Below are positions 43,241 to 51,810 of a stretch of 64,000 bases of DNA, one piece after another. The DNA is from SZAS-103 sp038226665 (GTDB taxonomy: Bacteria; Pseudomonadota; Gammaproteobacteria; Xanthomonadales; Xanthomonadaceae): positions 114,176 to 178,175 of the forward strand of contig JBBRQI010000003.1 in assembly GCA_038226665.1 (NCBI GenBank). The letters run 5' to 3'. Position 1 is the first letter of the stretch; every line of letters starts with the position of its first letter. Position numbers and translations under genes: made by a program. The notes beneath the pieces are model-generated. The model was not told the DNA's origin, ran no database searches, and saw only the letters and a list, made by a program, of their open reading frames with translations.

Positions 43241-45676
43241 TCAGTTCGTCGACAGCACTGTCTTGCGGATGCGCTCGACTTGCGGACGCAAGAGAGCCGC
43301 GCCCTTGCCCATCGCATCGAGTGCGTGCATCGCGGCATCGATCGAAACCTGCGCCTCGTCGCGATGCCCCTGCATCGATTGCAATTGCGCCTGCAACGCC
43401 ATCGCCATCGGATACATTGGATGCTTCTCGCCGCCGTGCGCTCGCACCGCATCGAGCGACTGTTGCACCCAGGGCGTGGCCGCAGTCGCGTCGCCGCGCG
43501 CTAGTTGCGCTTCGGCGCGCGTCTGCAGGATGCCGAGCTCGATCGGGCTGTGGTCGCCGGTGAACTGTTTCGCAATCGGCTCGGCCTCGACCAGTACCTG
43601 CAGTGCTACGTCCGGATGGCCCCCCCGCACTTCGGCCTTGGCGAGATTCAGTTCGGCGGCGGCCATCGCACCGGAAGGTCCGAAACGCTTTCGACGTGAA
43701 TCAATCGCTTGCCGCAGCAGTGCGATTGCGCGCGGATAGTCGCCGCGCGCCGCGGCTATCGCGCCCTGGTTCTGGATCGCCGTCAGCAGGGCATCGTCGC
43801 CACGCCCGTCGTGTTCGTGGTAAGCGCGCACATCGGCCATGAGGCGGTCGGCATCATCGAATGCGCCTTGCACCATCAATGCCAGCGCGATGCTGTTCTT
43901 GATGTTGGAAGAATCCTCGGTGTCCCGGCCATCATCGCCGACAGCATCTGGCAACGCACTGCGCAATGTCACGAGTGCGCCATCGACATCGCCGCGCGCC
44001 TTTTGCACCTGCCCCTGGATGATCATGGTTTTCGCGAGATCGTGGCGGTTGCGCTGCTGATCCTGTCGCCAATAGGCCTGCGCCGGTTTCAGTGTAGCGT
44101 CCGCACCATCCAGATTGCCCTGCCGCATCAACGATTGCGCAAGCCAGATGCGCACATGCCCCGCGACGTCCGGGTACGCCGCTGCAGCCGGTGATGACAG
44201 GAAACGCCGCTCCATCGGAACGGCTCCTTCCTCATCGCCGAAATTGGAATAGATGCCGCCAATGAATTCGACCACGCGGGCGTAATCGGCAGGGCGATGC
44301 GCAAAGCGCTCTTCCAGGTGGGCTGCGCTGTCGGCCAGCACATCCTTCGCAGCGACCGGCGCCGAACCCGCGGCATTGCTGGCTGTCTCGAACATCGATG
44401 AAACATAATCGAGGATCGCATTGGACCGTGCGGCTTCGGCTTCGTAGCGATCGCGTTCGGCCGCGGCGCGCTGCGCCTGCCATGCCGTGCCGATGATGCC
44501 GGCAGTCAGCGCCGCGACCAGGGCGACGACGGCGACGGCAGCCCAGCGATAGCGACGCACTGTGCGGCCGATCGCATACATGCGCGCACCTTCACGAGCC
44601 GCAACCGCTTCGCCGCGCAGCGTCCGCTCGATGTCCAGACGCAAGGCATTCACGGTCGCATAGCGATATTCGGGTTCCTTGCGCAGTGCCTTGGCGACGA
44701 TCGCATCGAGGTCGCCCATCAATTGCCGCGCTGGCACCGGCGGACTGGAGGTGTTCGCAGCCTGTCTGCTCGGTACCGGCGCCGGGCGCTCGAGCACCGC
44801 GAGCAATGTCTGCGCCATCGGCGCGCCGGCCTCGGCCCAGGGCCTGGTACCGGTCAGCAACTCGAACAGCAACACGCCGAGCGCGTACACATCGGTCGCG
44901 GTGGTGACCGGCTTGCCCGCGAGTTGTTCGGGTGCGGCGTAGGCAGGCGTCAGCGGCGCCTGCGTGAGCGTGGAGTCGGAGGAATCCACATCGAGCAATT
45001 TGGCGATGCCGAAATCCAGCAGCTTGACCTGGCCGCTGTCGCTGACGAACACATTGGCGGGCTTGATGTCGCGATGCACGACGAGATTGCTGTGCGCGTA
45101 AGTCACCGCATCGCAGACCTGCGCAAACAATTGCAGCCGTTTCGCGAGCGGCGCATCGCGACAGAATTCGGTGATCGGGCGGCCCGCGACGAATTCCATT
45201 GCCATGTACGCGCGGCCCTGCGCATCGACACCTCCGTCGTAAAGGCGGGCGATGCCGGGATGTTCCAGGCCGGCAAGGATGCGACGCTCGGCATCGAAGC
45301 GCGCGGCGTGCCCCACCGCATCGGCATGCAACAGTTTGATCGCCGCGCGCTGCGCATAACCGCCATCGACGCGCTGCCCGCGATACACATCGCCCATGCC
45401 GCCGCGGCCGATGCGTTCCCCGACCTGCCACGGGCCGACGCGATCGCCAGCCTGCAACGCAGCATGATCGGCAGGCGCGTGGGCGACCGGCGGCGACGAC
45501 AGGAAATCTACCGAACGATTCGCCGCTGCGATCAGGCTCTCGAGTTCGGCCAGCAATGCCGCGTCGCCGGCGTAGTCGCGCCGCACGAAAGCCAGCCGCT
45601 GCTCCGGCGGCAAATCCAGCGCGCGATCGAGCGCAGCGTTGATGCGTCGCCAGTCGGCATCGGTATGGTCGGCCAT
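43241..45676 (-). CDS. Membrane Ser/Thr protein kinase with C-terminal TPR-like domain
   Basis: 811 residues. The cytoplasmic Hanks-type kinase has glycine loop IGRGGMGDVY (89-98), catalytic Lys114, HRDIKPAN (201-208), DFG (221-223) and APE (248-250), so all active residues are present. One membrane helix lies at about 378-399, and the periplasmic remainder (about 400-811) looks like TPR repeats, likely the sensor. It ends convergently with the ECF sigma gene and starts 171 nt from the divergent exported-protein operon. This matches the PknT-EcfP pairing, where the kinase activates the sigma factor. Confidence 0.9.
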   Translation of the reverse strand: MADHTDADWRRINAALDRALDLPPEQRLAFVRRDYAGDAALLAELESLIAAANRSVDFLSSPPVAHAPADHAALQAGDRVGPWQVGERIGRGGMGDVYRGQRVDGGYAQRAAIKLLHADAVGHAARFDAERRILAGLEHPGIARLYDGGVDAQGRAYMAMEFVAGRPITEFCRDAPLAKRLQLFAQVCDAVTYAHSNLVVHRDIKPANVFVSDSGQVKLLDFGIAKLLDVDSSDSTLTQAPLTPAYAAPEQLAGKPVTTATDVYALGVLLFELLTGTRPWAEAGAPMAQTLLAVLERPAPVPSRQAANTSSPPVPARQLMGDLDAIVAKALRKEPEYRYATVNALRLDIERTLRGEAVAAREGARMYAIGRTVRRYRWAAVAVVALVAALTAGIIGTAWQAQRAAAERDRYEAEAARSNAILDYVSSMFETASNAAGSAPVAAKDVLADSAAHLEERFAHRPADYARVVEFIGGIYSNFGDEEGAVPMERRFLSSPAAAAYPDVAGHVRIWLAQSLMRQGNLDGADATLKPAQAYWRQDQQRNRHDLAKTMIIQGQVQKARGDVDGALVTLRSALPDAVGDDGRDTEDSSNIKNSIALALMVQGAFDDADRLMADVRAYHEHDGRGDDALLTAIQNQGAIAAARGDYPRAIALLRQAIDSRRKRFGPSGAMAAAELNLAKAEVRGGHPDVALQVLVEAEPIAKQFTGDHSPIELGILQTRAEAQLARGDATAATPWVQQSLDAVRAHGGEKHPMYPMAMALQAQLQSMQGHRDEAQVSIDAAMHALDAMGKGAALLRPQVERIRKTVLSTN

Positions 45677-45713
45677 GCGGCGCTCCGGTGTTCGCGAAAT
45701 GTCTCGGAAATAT

Positions 45714-45733
45714 AGCTTAGCCGCGGCTATGCT
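45714..45733. promoter_or_regulatory. Palindrome in the divergent kinase/exported-protein promoter region
   Basis: AGC-TT-AGCCGCGGCT-AT-GCT, a 10-bp perfect core (45719-45728) with symmetric flanks. It sits 38 nt upstream of the kinase start and 115 nt before the exported-protein operon. It could be an operator for one or both. No clear sigma-70 boxes were found in this region. Confidence 0.4.
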
Positions 45734-45847
45734 GGGCGTGGTCGACGGCGTCCGTCACTCGTTTTCAGATGCGATGTCCAGATTCGACGCAAACCGTCGT
45801 TACCTTCTTCACGCGTGCCAGCCGGCAGCATTGCCCAGGAACTTCCG

Positions 45848-47599
45848 ATGCCCATCTCTCGTGCTGCTTTGCATTGCCTGCTCCTGCTCGTGGCGGGCAT
45901 GTCGTTGCCGGAAATGGCGTTTGCCGAACTTGAAAAGGGCGATGCTCCGATCACCTTGGTCGCAACGCCGCAAGTGGCCGCTCCCGGCGCGACGATCACG
46001 CTTTCAGGCGAGACACCGTTCGTGACCACCAATGGCAAGGCGAAGATCACCATCGTGCCGCCCGGAACAGGCGCAGCGCCGGTGACCATCCCGGTCGACG
46101 TCAACAAGGACGGCAAGTACAGCCTGGCGTTCAAGAACACCCAACGCACTGGCTTTTATGGCATGGCGGTGCACGCGCCGGACGGCAAGGGCAAGGCCAA
46201 TGGCAGCTTCCGCATCGTCAACGCTTCCGACGCTGCCAGCGTGGTTGCGGACACGAACGCCGACATCAGGAAGACCGAAGCCGAAGGCCTGCAAAAAATC
46301 ACCACACTCCTGCAACAAGTGCCAGACGCGAGCGGCAAGGATGAGGCATTGCAAAAACTCGACCAGATCAAGCAAAAGTACAATGATCTGGATGCACAAC
46401 GCGACAAGGTCCAGAAAGCCCTCGCGGAATTGGCCAAGGCGCACGACTCGATGGTTTCGGCGCAGCCGCCGGGTCCTGGCGGCGCGGGCGGCGCCGATGG
46501 CTTCGGCAAGGCAATGGGCGACGTCGCGCAGCAATGGACCCAGTTCTCGCAGACCAGCGCCCAGACACGCGCGCAGTTTGCGAAGACCGAATCCAAGGCA
46601 GAAGCCTGCGACATGCTCGACAACGCAATCGAGATGTTCAACCTCCTGTCGACGCTATCGGATCTCGAAGGCGATCTGATGGGCAAGCTCGTCAACGTCA
46701 CCACAGACAAGGTGATTCCAGCCGTCATCGACACCACCTCCGGCACGTCCACCCTGGAGGGACGCACGGCGATGTCGGAATCGCAGAAAATTCTGGCGAC
46801 CGCAACCCAGGGCTACGAGGCGCTTTCCAAAAGCATCCGCAATCTGTTCGGCGACGTCGCAACGTATGCCTTGAAAAAGATGTACGACGCGCTGTGCACG
46901 CGTTTCGAGGGACCGGTCGATGCGGTTTTTACCGCGCACATGTCCAACGAGAATTCGGAATATTGGTCCTACTCGATGCATCTTGTCGGCAAGGTCGTGC
47001 TCAGCGAGCCAAAGTCGGCTGGCAATGCCACCGGCATGAGCGGGTACATCAGCGGAAATGCGGTGGATTACGACGTCAAGGAAGATGCCCTGCAACTGGA
47101 TCCGAGGCTGCGGCAAAAAGTCCTTTACCACGAGCTCATCGCGCCCAAATCTCTCCCAAAGCCGGCAGAGGAAAACGGTACCCTCTTCAACCTGAAATCG
47201 CCGTTCGCGTTCTACATCAGGATCAAGGCAACGCGCGATGGCGACAAGCTGACTTTCAAGGTCGGCGACGCATCCAAGGACTTGTCGGACACCTTCAATC
47301 GCGGCATCGTGTACTACGTGTTCAACGCGGGCATCATGCCGATGCTGGTGCACCAGAACTTGCCGATGCAAAACGCGCAGTTCGTGTTCTCGCGCGGCAT
47401 CCATGTGGAAGGCAGCACGCCGACGGTCACGATCACCAAGACCGACAGCAGCTCGCAGTTCGAGCAGGCCTTCACTCGCGACGTCACCACGGACAGCGAC
47501 CAGATCAAGGTGCACTGGGACGTCAAGGTCAAAGGCTGCAGTCCGAGCTGCACCAAAAGCACTCTCGACAAGATGAAGGATCTCTACAATGGCAAGTGA
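45848..47599 (+). CDS. Exported protein with Ig-like and coiled-coil regions, unknown function
   Basis: 583 residues from ATG 45848, preceded by AGGAA. Signal peptide to about residue 26 (PEMAFA). Residues about 30-125 look like an Ig-like beta-sandwich (TLVATPQVAAPGATITLSGE...YSLAFKNTQRTGFYGM). A coiled coil follows (about 130-205), then a Gly/Pro-rich hinge (PPGPGGAGGADGFG) and a long domain of mixed strands ending VKVKGCSPSCTKSTLDKM. Four cysteines in the mature chain suggest two disulfides. I do not recognise the C-terminal domain. It heads a four-gene run with overlaps. Confidence 0.7.
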   Translation: MPISRAALHCLLLLVAGMSLPEMAFAELEKGDAPITLVATPQVAAPGATITLSGETPFVTTNGKAKITIVPPGTGAAPVTIPVDVNKDGKYSLAFKNTQRTGFYGMAVHAPDGKGKANGSFRIVNASDAASVVADTNADIRKTEAEGLQKITTLLQQVPDASGKDEALQKLDQIKQKYNDLDAQRDKVQKALAELAKAHDSMVSAQPPGPGGAGGADGFGKAMGDVAQQWTQFSQTSAQTRAQFAKTESKAEACDMLDNAIEMFNLLSTLSDLEGDLMGKLVNVTTDKVIPAVIDTTSGTSTLEGRTAMSESQKILATATQGYEALSKSIRNLFGDVATYALKKMYDALCTRFEGPVDAVFTAHMSNENSEYWSYSMHLVGKVVLSEPKSAGNATGMSGYISGNAVDYDVKEDALQLDPRLRQKVLYHELIAPKSLPKPAEENGTLFNLKSPFAFYIRIKATRDGDKLTFKVGDASKDLSDTFNRGIVYYVFNAGIMPMLVHQNLPMQNAQFVFSRGIHVEGSTPTVTITKTDSSSQFEQAFTRDVTTDSDQIKVHWDVKVKGCSPSCTKSTLDKMKDLYNGK

Positions 47600-48158
47600 A
47601 TGCTCCCTGCATCGAAACGCCTTCGCCGTATCGGTGTTGACGATGTTGCTTGCTGCGGCATTTGCGGACACGATCCATGCTGCCGAGCGACGTCCCGCTG
47701 CCGATACTGTGCATACACTGGTCGCACTCGGCTGCGCCAACATTCCGGAGGAAGGCCCGCGCGCAATGAATTGCGTCAGCGACGCCGGTTACTTCCTGTG
47801 CACGGTGTTCGAGAAGCTTGGCAAGCCGGTCGAATGCAGCGGCGCAACGACGCCCGCAATCCGCGACATGGCCAAGTTGTCCGATGACCATTTCCTGCAC
47901 TCGGAATTGCCGGACATCACGAAAAAAACTCCGTGCGCGATCTGGGCTTATCCGGAAGACGATGCGATCAAGATCGCAGCCGGCCGTCGCTGCGCGTTGC
48001 AGGTATTGAAGGCCTTGCATTGCACGACAACACCGGATGCAAATGCCTTGGCCAAGGACGTCGCCGAAACGAAAACTTCGGCGATTTGTCCGAAACAACA
48101 TCGCCGTACCTGCGCTTCGCTGGAAGAGGCCGGCTTGATCGATCGGTGCGGGCCATGA
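47589..48158 (+). CDS. Cysteine-rich exported protein, unknown function
   Basis: 189 residues; the start overlaps the previous gene by 11 nt. A signal peptide ends near HAA (residue about 32). The mature chain has ten cysteines, an even number consistent with five disulfide bonds (ALGC, MNC, FLC, VEC, TPC, RRC, LHC, AIC, RTC, DRC). No enzyme motif is visible. Its stop overlaps the following OmpA-type gene as ATGA. Probably a periplasmic or secreted partner of its neighbours. Confidence 0.7.
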   Translation: MASECSLHRNAFAVSVLTMLLAAAFADTIHAAERRPAADTVHTLVALGCANIPEEGPRAMNCVSDAGYFLCTVFEKLGKPVECSGATTPAIRDMAKLSDDHFLHSELPDITKKTPCAIWAYPEDDAIKIAAGRRCALQVLKALHCTTTPDANALAKDVAETKTSAICPKQHRRTCASLEEAGLIDRCGP

Positions 48159-49339
48159 ATCGCGCCCGCAGCCTGTTTGCTGCCGTGGTGACACTGCTTT
48201 TCGCGACTGGGGCGGACGCGCAATTGCCATCACCGCTACCGGTAAAGATCCCGTCAGTGCCGGGACTGGTCGTGAGCGCAGCCAAGTCCGGAGATCTGTT
48301 CGCAGGCAAACCGGTCGACAAGGAAATCATCATCGCGATTACCGCGATTGACGACAAGGCCCAACATCTGGCCGTGCATTTCAGTTATTTCGACAAGAAC
48401 GACCGCGTCGCTGCCGTGAGCGAACGGTCGTATCGACGGCAGAACCTGCTGGAAGATTTGCAGACATCCCAGCGCATGGGCGATGTCTACTACAGCGGAC
48501 CGGATCCGCGCGCCACGGTGAGCCGCGGCGGGCCGCTGGTTGTGACCGGAGATGACATGCCGGAAAACTCGCCCGGCATGACCTACGACATCGCTTCGGC
48601 GCGCTTATTGAGCAAGCTCAAGACCCGCGGCAAATCGTTGTTCATCCTGCTGACGAGCCAGGCCGACGAAATGCAGCCGATGAACATCGTTTCCGATCAG
48701 ATGATCGAACGTATCGGCAGCGCGGACGAATTGCTGCCGGTTCTGGTCAATGGCAAGCAAATGATGCTGCCTGTGGTCCATGCGCGCGGCCATTCCACAT
48801 ACTCGGGCAAGGCCAGCGATCTCGATCTATGGTTCCTCGACGATCCCGGCAACGTCCTGCAACTCAAATCGATCGTAAGCTACACCGGCGATCCGGTGCC
48901 CGCGATCAACCAGGTCGTGCGCATTGACTATCCGCTCGGCGATGCGCAGGCGACCACCACGCTCTCGCAGTCCTTGTCTGCAGGCGCATGCCGCGCAGAA
49001 CTCCACGGCGTGTACTTCAACACCGCAAGCGCGAACCTGTTGCCAGAATCCGACCCAACCCTGCGCCAGGTCTCTGCCGTGTTGAAGCAGCACAAGGATT
49101 GGACGCTCGCTGTCGAAGGCCATACCGATGCGCAGGGTGGCGATGCCTATAACCTGGATCTTTCGAAACGCCGCGCGGCTGCGGTGCGCGATGCGCTGGT
49201 GAAACGATTCGATATCGCGGCAACGCAACTCACCGTTGCCGGCTACGGAAAGACCCACCCGGTCGACAGCAACGACACCCTGATCGGCCGCTCGCACAAC
49301 CGTCGCGTCGAACTCGCGCGTGCCTGCGGCAAACCCTGA
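48155..49339 (+). CDS. OmpA-family protein with an unknown N-terminal domain
   Basis: 394 residues from ATG 48155 (4-nt overlap). Signal peptide to about residue 22 (TGADA). The N-terminal 250 residues (LFAGKPVDKEIIIAITAIDD...) match nothing I know. The C-terminal peptidoglycan-binding domain contains HGVYFNTASANLLPES, VEGHTDAQGGDAYN and LDLSKRRAAAVRDAL, with the Asp and Arg that contact diaminopimelate. It probably anchors the products of the operon to the cell wall. It differs from the OmpA-type protein at 41.6 kb in its N-terminal part. Confidence 0.8.
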   Translation: MNRARSLFAAVVTLLFATGADAQLPSPLPVKIPSVPGLVVSAAKSGDLFAGKPVDKEIIIAITAIDDKAQHLAVHFSYFDKNDRVAAVSERSYRRQNLLEDLQTSQRMGDVYYSGPDPRATVSRGGPLVVTGDDMPENSPGMTYDIASARLLSKLKTRGKSLFILLTSQADEMQPMNIVSDQMIERIGSADELLPVLVNGKQMMLPVVHARGHSTYSGKASDLDLWFLDDPGNVLQLKSIVSYTGDPVPAINQVVRIDYPLGDAQATTTLSQSLSAGACRAELHGVYFNTASANLLPESDPTLRQVSAVLKQHKDWTLAVEGHTDAQGGDAYNLDLSKRRAAAVRDALVKRFDIAATQLTVAGYGKTHPVDSNDTLIGRSHNRRVELARACGKP

Positions 49340-49357
49340 TCGCAACGGAGCAAGTCC

Positions 49358-50443
49358 ATGAAACTGCACCTCCTGTTTTCCTTCATCACGATCGCCCTGC
49401 TCTGCGTGGGCTGCGGCAGGCAGGCCACCGCGCAGGATGCATCGGCTGCATCGAGCACAACGGAAGATGCTGCTGTATCCGCAACAGCTTCCGCGCCGGA
49501 CGCCCACGACCCGCACGATCCCTGCGGTGTGCTTGATCCTGCCGACGTGCAACCCGCGCTCGGCGGCCCTCTCGGAGTAGCGCCTTACCGTGCCGACGCC
49601 AACCAGACACCGGATGCGACCGGCGATTACTGCGTCTATCGCAGCAAGGATCTGCATTCGATCGTGGTCGATGTCACCTGGAGAAATGGGCAGAAGATGA
49701 TGAAGATGCTCGGCGGCATCACCACCGGCATGAACGCGGTCGCCAAGGGTCAGGTCAAGTTGCCGATCGGCGGCACCACGCTCGACGGTGACTGGGACGT
49801 GGCAATGTTCGCCAATTGCTGCACGCTGATGGCGCTGCGCGACGACAGCATGGTCACGATCAACATCGGCGGCTCGCGCGCAACCCAGGAACAGGCGGCG
49901 AAGCTCGCCGATGCGGCGATGAAGCATATCGACAAGCCGTTGCCGATCGACGGCGCAGCATCGGTCGATGCCGCGACCCGCCTGCTCGGGGGACGACCGC
50001 AGTTTGCCGATGCCTGCGCACTACTCAGCCGCGTCGATGCCGAAGCGGCGCTCGGACCACTCACTTCTGCGCCTGCCGCGAAAGAAAACGACCAGTGCGC
50101 TTACAGTTTCACCAACGCGCGCGGCCATCCCGAACAGATGTGGATCAAACTGATCGCGCGCGATGGATTCCACGAGTTCCGCCAGCGCAACAACATCTTC
50201 GAGACGATCGATCAGAGCAGCGCGGAGGCTGGCACCGGCATGAACGGCCAGAGCAAGGCCATGCTCGCCGGACTCACTGCGATGAACTCGCACCATCCCG
50301 AACCGGCTGGGCCATGGGACGACGCAACCTCATCGACTCTCGAATTCGATCTCGTACGGCACGACGTCTTCGTCACGATCGCCGGCGGCCCCGACCACGA
50401 CCACATGCGCGCACTTGCGGAGAAGATCGGCGCGAAATTGTGA
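49358..50443 (+). CDS. Lipoprotein with two tandem DUF3558-like units
   Basis: 361 residues. Signal with lipobox LCVGC (Cys19), then a Ser/Ala/Asp-rich linker. Two related units follow: DPCGVLDPADVQPALGGPLG (about residue 54) and DACALLSRVDAEAALGPLTS (about residue 221). Each is followed by a second cysteine (YCVY, QCAY) and a beta-rich domain. The pattern recalls DUF3558 lipoproteins. Function unknown; it is the last gene of the run, 18 nt after the OmpA-type gene, and is convergent with rluC (21 nt). Confidence 0.75.
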   Translation: MKLHLLFSFITIALLCVGCGRQATAQDASAASSTTEDAAVSATASAPDAHDPHDPCGVLDPADVQPALGGPLGVAPYRADANQTPDATGDYCVYRSKDLHSIVVDVTWRNGQKMMKMLGGITTGMNAVAKGQVKLPIGGTTLDGDWDVAMFANCCTLMALRDDSMVTINIGGSRATQEQAAKLADAAMKHIDKPLPIDGAASVDAATRLLGGRPQFADACALLSRVDAEAALGPLTSAPAAKENDQCAYSFTNARGHPEQMWIKLIARDGFHEFRQRNNIFETIDQSSAEAGTGMNGQSKAMLAGLTAMNSHHPEPAGPWDDATSSTLEFDLVRHDVFVTIAGGPDHDHMRALAEKIGAKL

Positions 50444-50464
50444 AGTGCGCTCGTCCAGATTCCA

Positions 50465-51430
50465 TCACCGCAGCCGCTCCAGCGCCTCGGCCAGTTCTGG
50501 CGCCAACGGCGCATGCAGCAGATATGGCACCTTGCCGCCATCCAGCGAAAACTCCAGCGACGCCGCGTGCAGGAACAACCTTTTGAGTCCGGTCTGTTCC
50601 TTGAACCGGCGATTGACCTCCTTCTCGCCGTACTTGTCGTCGCCGGCAACCGGATGGCCGAGGTGGGCGGCGTGGACGCGGATCTGGTGAGTGCGGCCGG
50701 TGTCGATGCGCACGTCGACGTAGCTGTGGCCACCGCGGCGTTCGATCAGGTGGAAGTGGCTGACGGATTCCTTGCCGCCATTCTGGATCCGCACATGGCG
50801 TTCGCCGCCTTGGCGCAGTCCGACTTCAAGCGGCGCATCGACGGTGAAATGTTCGCCTGCCAGCCGGCCGACCAGTAGCGCGAGATACTTTTTCCGGATG
50901 CCGGCCGAGCGCGTCTCGCTGTCCTCGCGCATCAGCGTCTGCAGCTCGATCAGCGCTGCGCGCTTTTTCGCCACGATCAGCAACCCGCTGGTATCGCGGT
51001 CGAGCCGGTGCACGAGTTCTAGCGACTGGTTCGGACGCAGCTGCCGCAGGGTCTCGATCGCGCCGAATGAAATCCCGCTGCCGCCGTGGCTGGCGACGCC
51101 GCTGGGCTTGTTCAGGGCAAGCAGGCGATCGTCCTCGAACACGATCGCGGCGGACAACCGCTGCAGGAATGCTGCCGGCGCTTCGGCTTTCTCGCCCGGC
51201 TCGGCCAGAGTCATCGGCGGAATCCGCACGATGTCGCCGCCGTCGAGCCGCGAATCGGGCTTGGCGCGCTTGCCATTGATCCGAACCTGGCCGCTGCGCA
51301 CGAGCTTGTAGATCAGGCTGCGTGGTGCGCCCTTGAGTTGGCCGAGCAGAAAATTGTCCAGCCGCTGGCCGTCGCGGTCGTCGCTGACGGTCACGGTACG
51401 GACGCCCGTTCCGGGTGCTGCTTCGGTCAT
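50465..51430 (-). CDS. rluC: 23S rRNA pseudouridine synthase RluC
   Basis: 321 residues from ATG 51428-51430; an upstream TTG start lies in the rne promoter region. An S4 RNA-binding domain (residues about 15-75) precedes the RluA-type catalytic domain with HRLDRDTSG, where Asp is catalytic. The RTHQIRVH motif follows. It modifies U955, U2504 and U2580 of 23S rRNA in E. coli. Its divergent pairing with rne is the same as in E. coli. Confidence 0.95.
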   Translation of the reverse strand: MTEAAPGTGVRTVTVSDDRDGQRLDNFLLGQLKGAPRSLIYKLVRSGQVRINGKRAKPDSRLDGGDIVRIPPMTLAEPGEKAEAPAAFLQRLSAAIVFEDDRLLALNKPSGVASHGGSGISFGAIETLRQLRPNQSLELVHRLDRDTSGLLIVAKKRAALIELQTLMREDSETRSAGIRKKYLALLVGRLAGEHFTVDAPLEVGLRQGGERHVRIQNGGKESVSHFHLIERRGGHSYVDVRIDTGRTHQIRVHAAHLGHPVAGDDKYGEKEVNRRFKEQTGLKRLFLHAASLEFSLDGGKVPYLLHAPLAPELAEALERLR

Positions 51431-51810
51431 GGGAAGCCCAATCGTGGCCTGAAGCAATCTCAGGCAAATCTGATACAATCAAAACCAGCGAGAACGTCCT
51501 GATTTCGCAGGGTTTAACAAAACCGACCCCACGAAATCCGGCAAGCTGTCGACGGTCGCTCGCGAAGCGGCCATGTTACGACAACCCGAACAGACGGTAT
51601 CGCCCGGCGCATCGGCGTCCGGCCAGCCCGCAGGAGAACATCCCGGCGGACCCCAACAATGCAACAAGCGCTCCCGCGGGTTTCGCCCCGTGGTTCTGTA
51701 GCGCTGGAGATCACCCAGTCCGCCCGAGGCCCGAAAGGCAACGGCGGTGGGAAGGATTCAGGGCGTGAGCCCCCGGCGTTCCTCGCGGTTGAGCGCGTGA
51801 GGACACAACA
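51431..51810 (+). promoter_or_regulatory. rne promoter and long 5' leader
   Basis: An extended -10 (TGA followed by TACAAT, 51471-51479) lies 332 nt before the rne start, giving a leader of about 325 nt. In E. coli a similar leader of about 360 nt lets RNase E control its own mRNA. Self-complementary GC-rich segments occur between 51680 and 51780, but I could not align them with the E. coli hairpins. A GAGGA ribosome-binding site sits 8 nt before the ATG. No other gene is visible. Confidence 0.55.
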
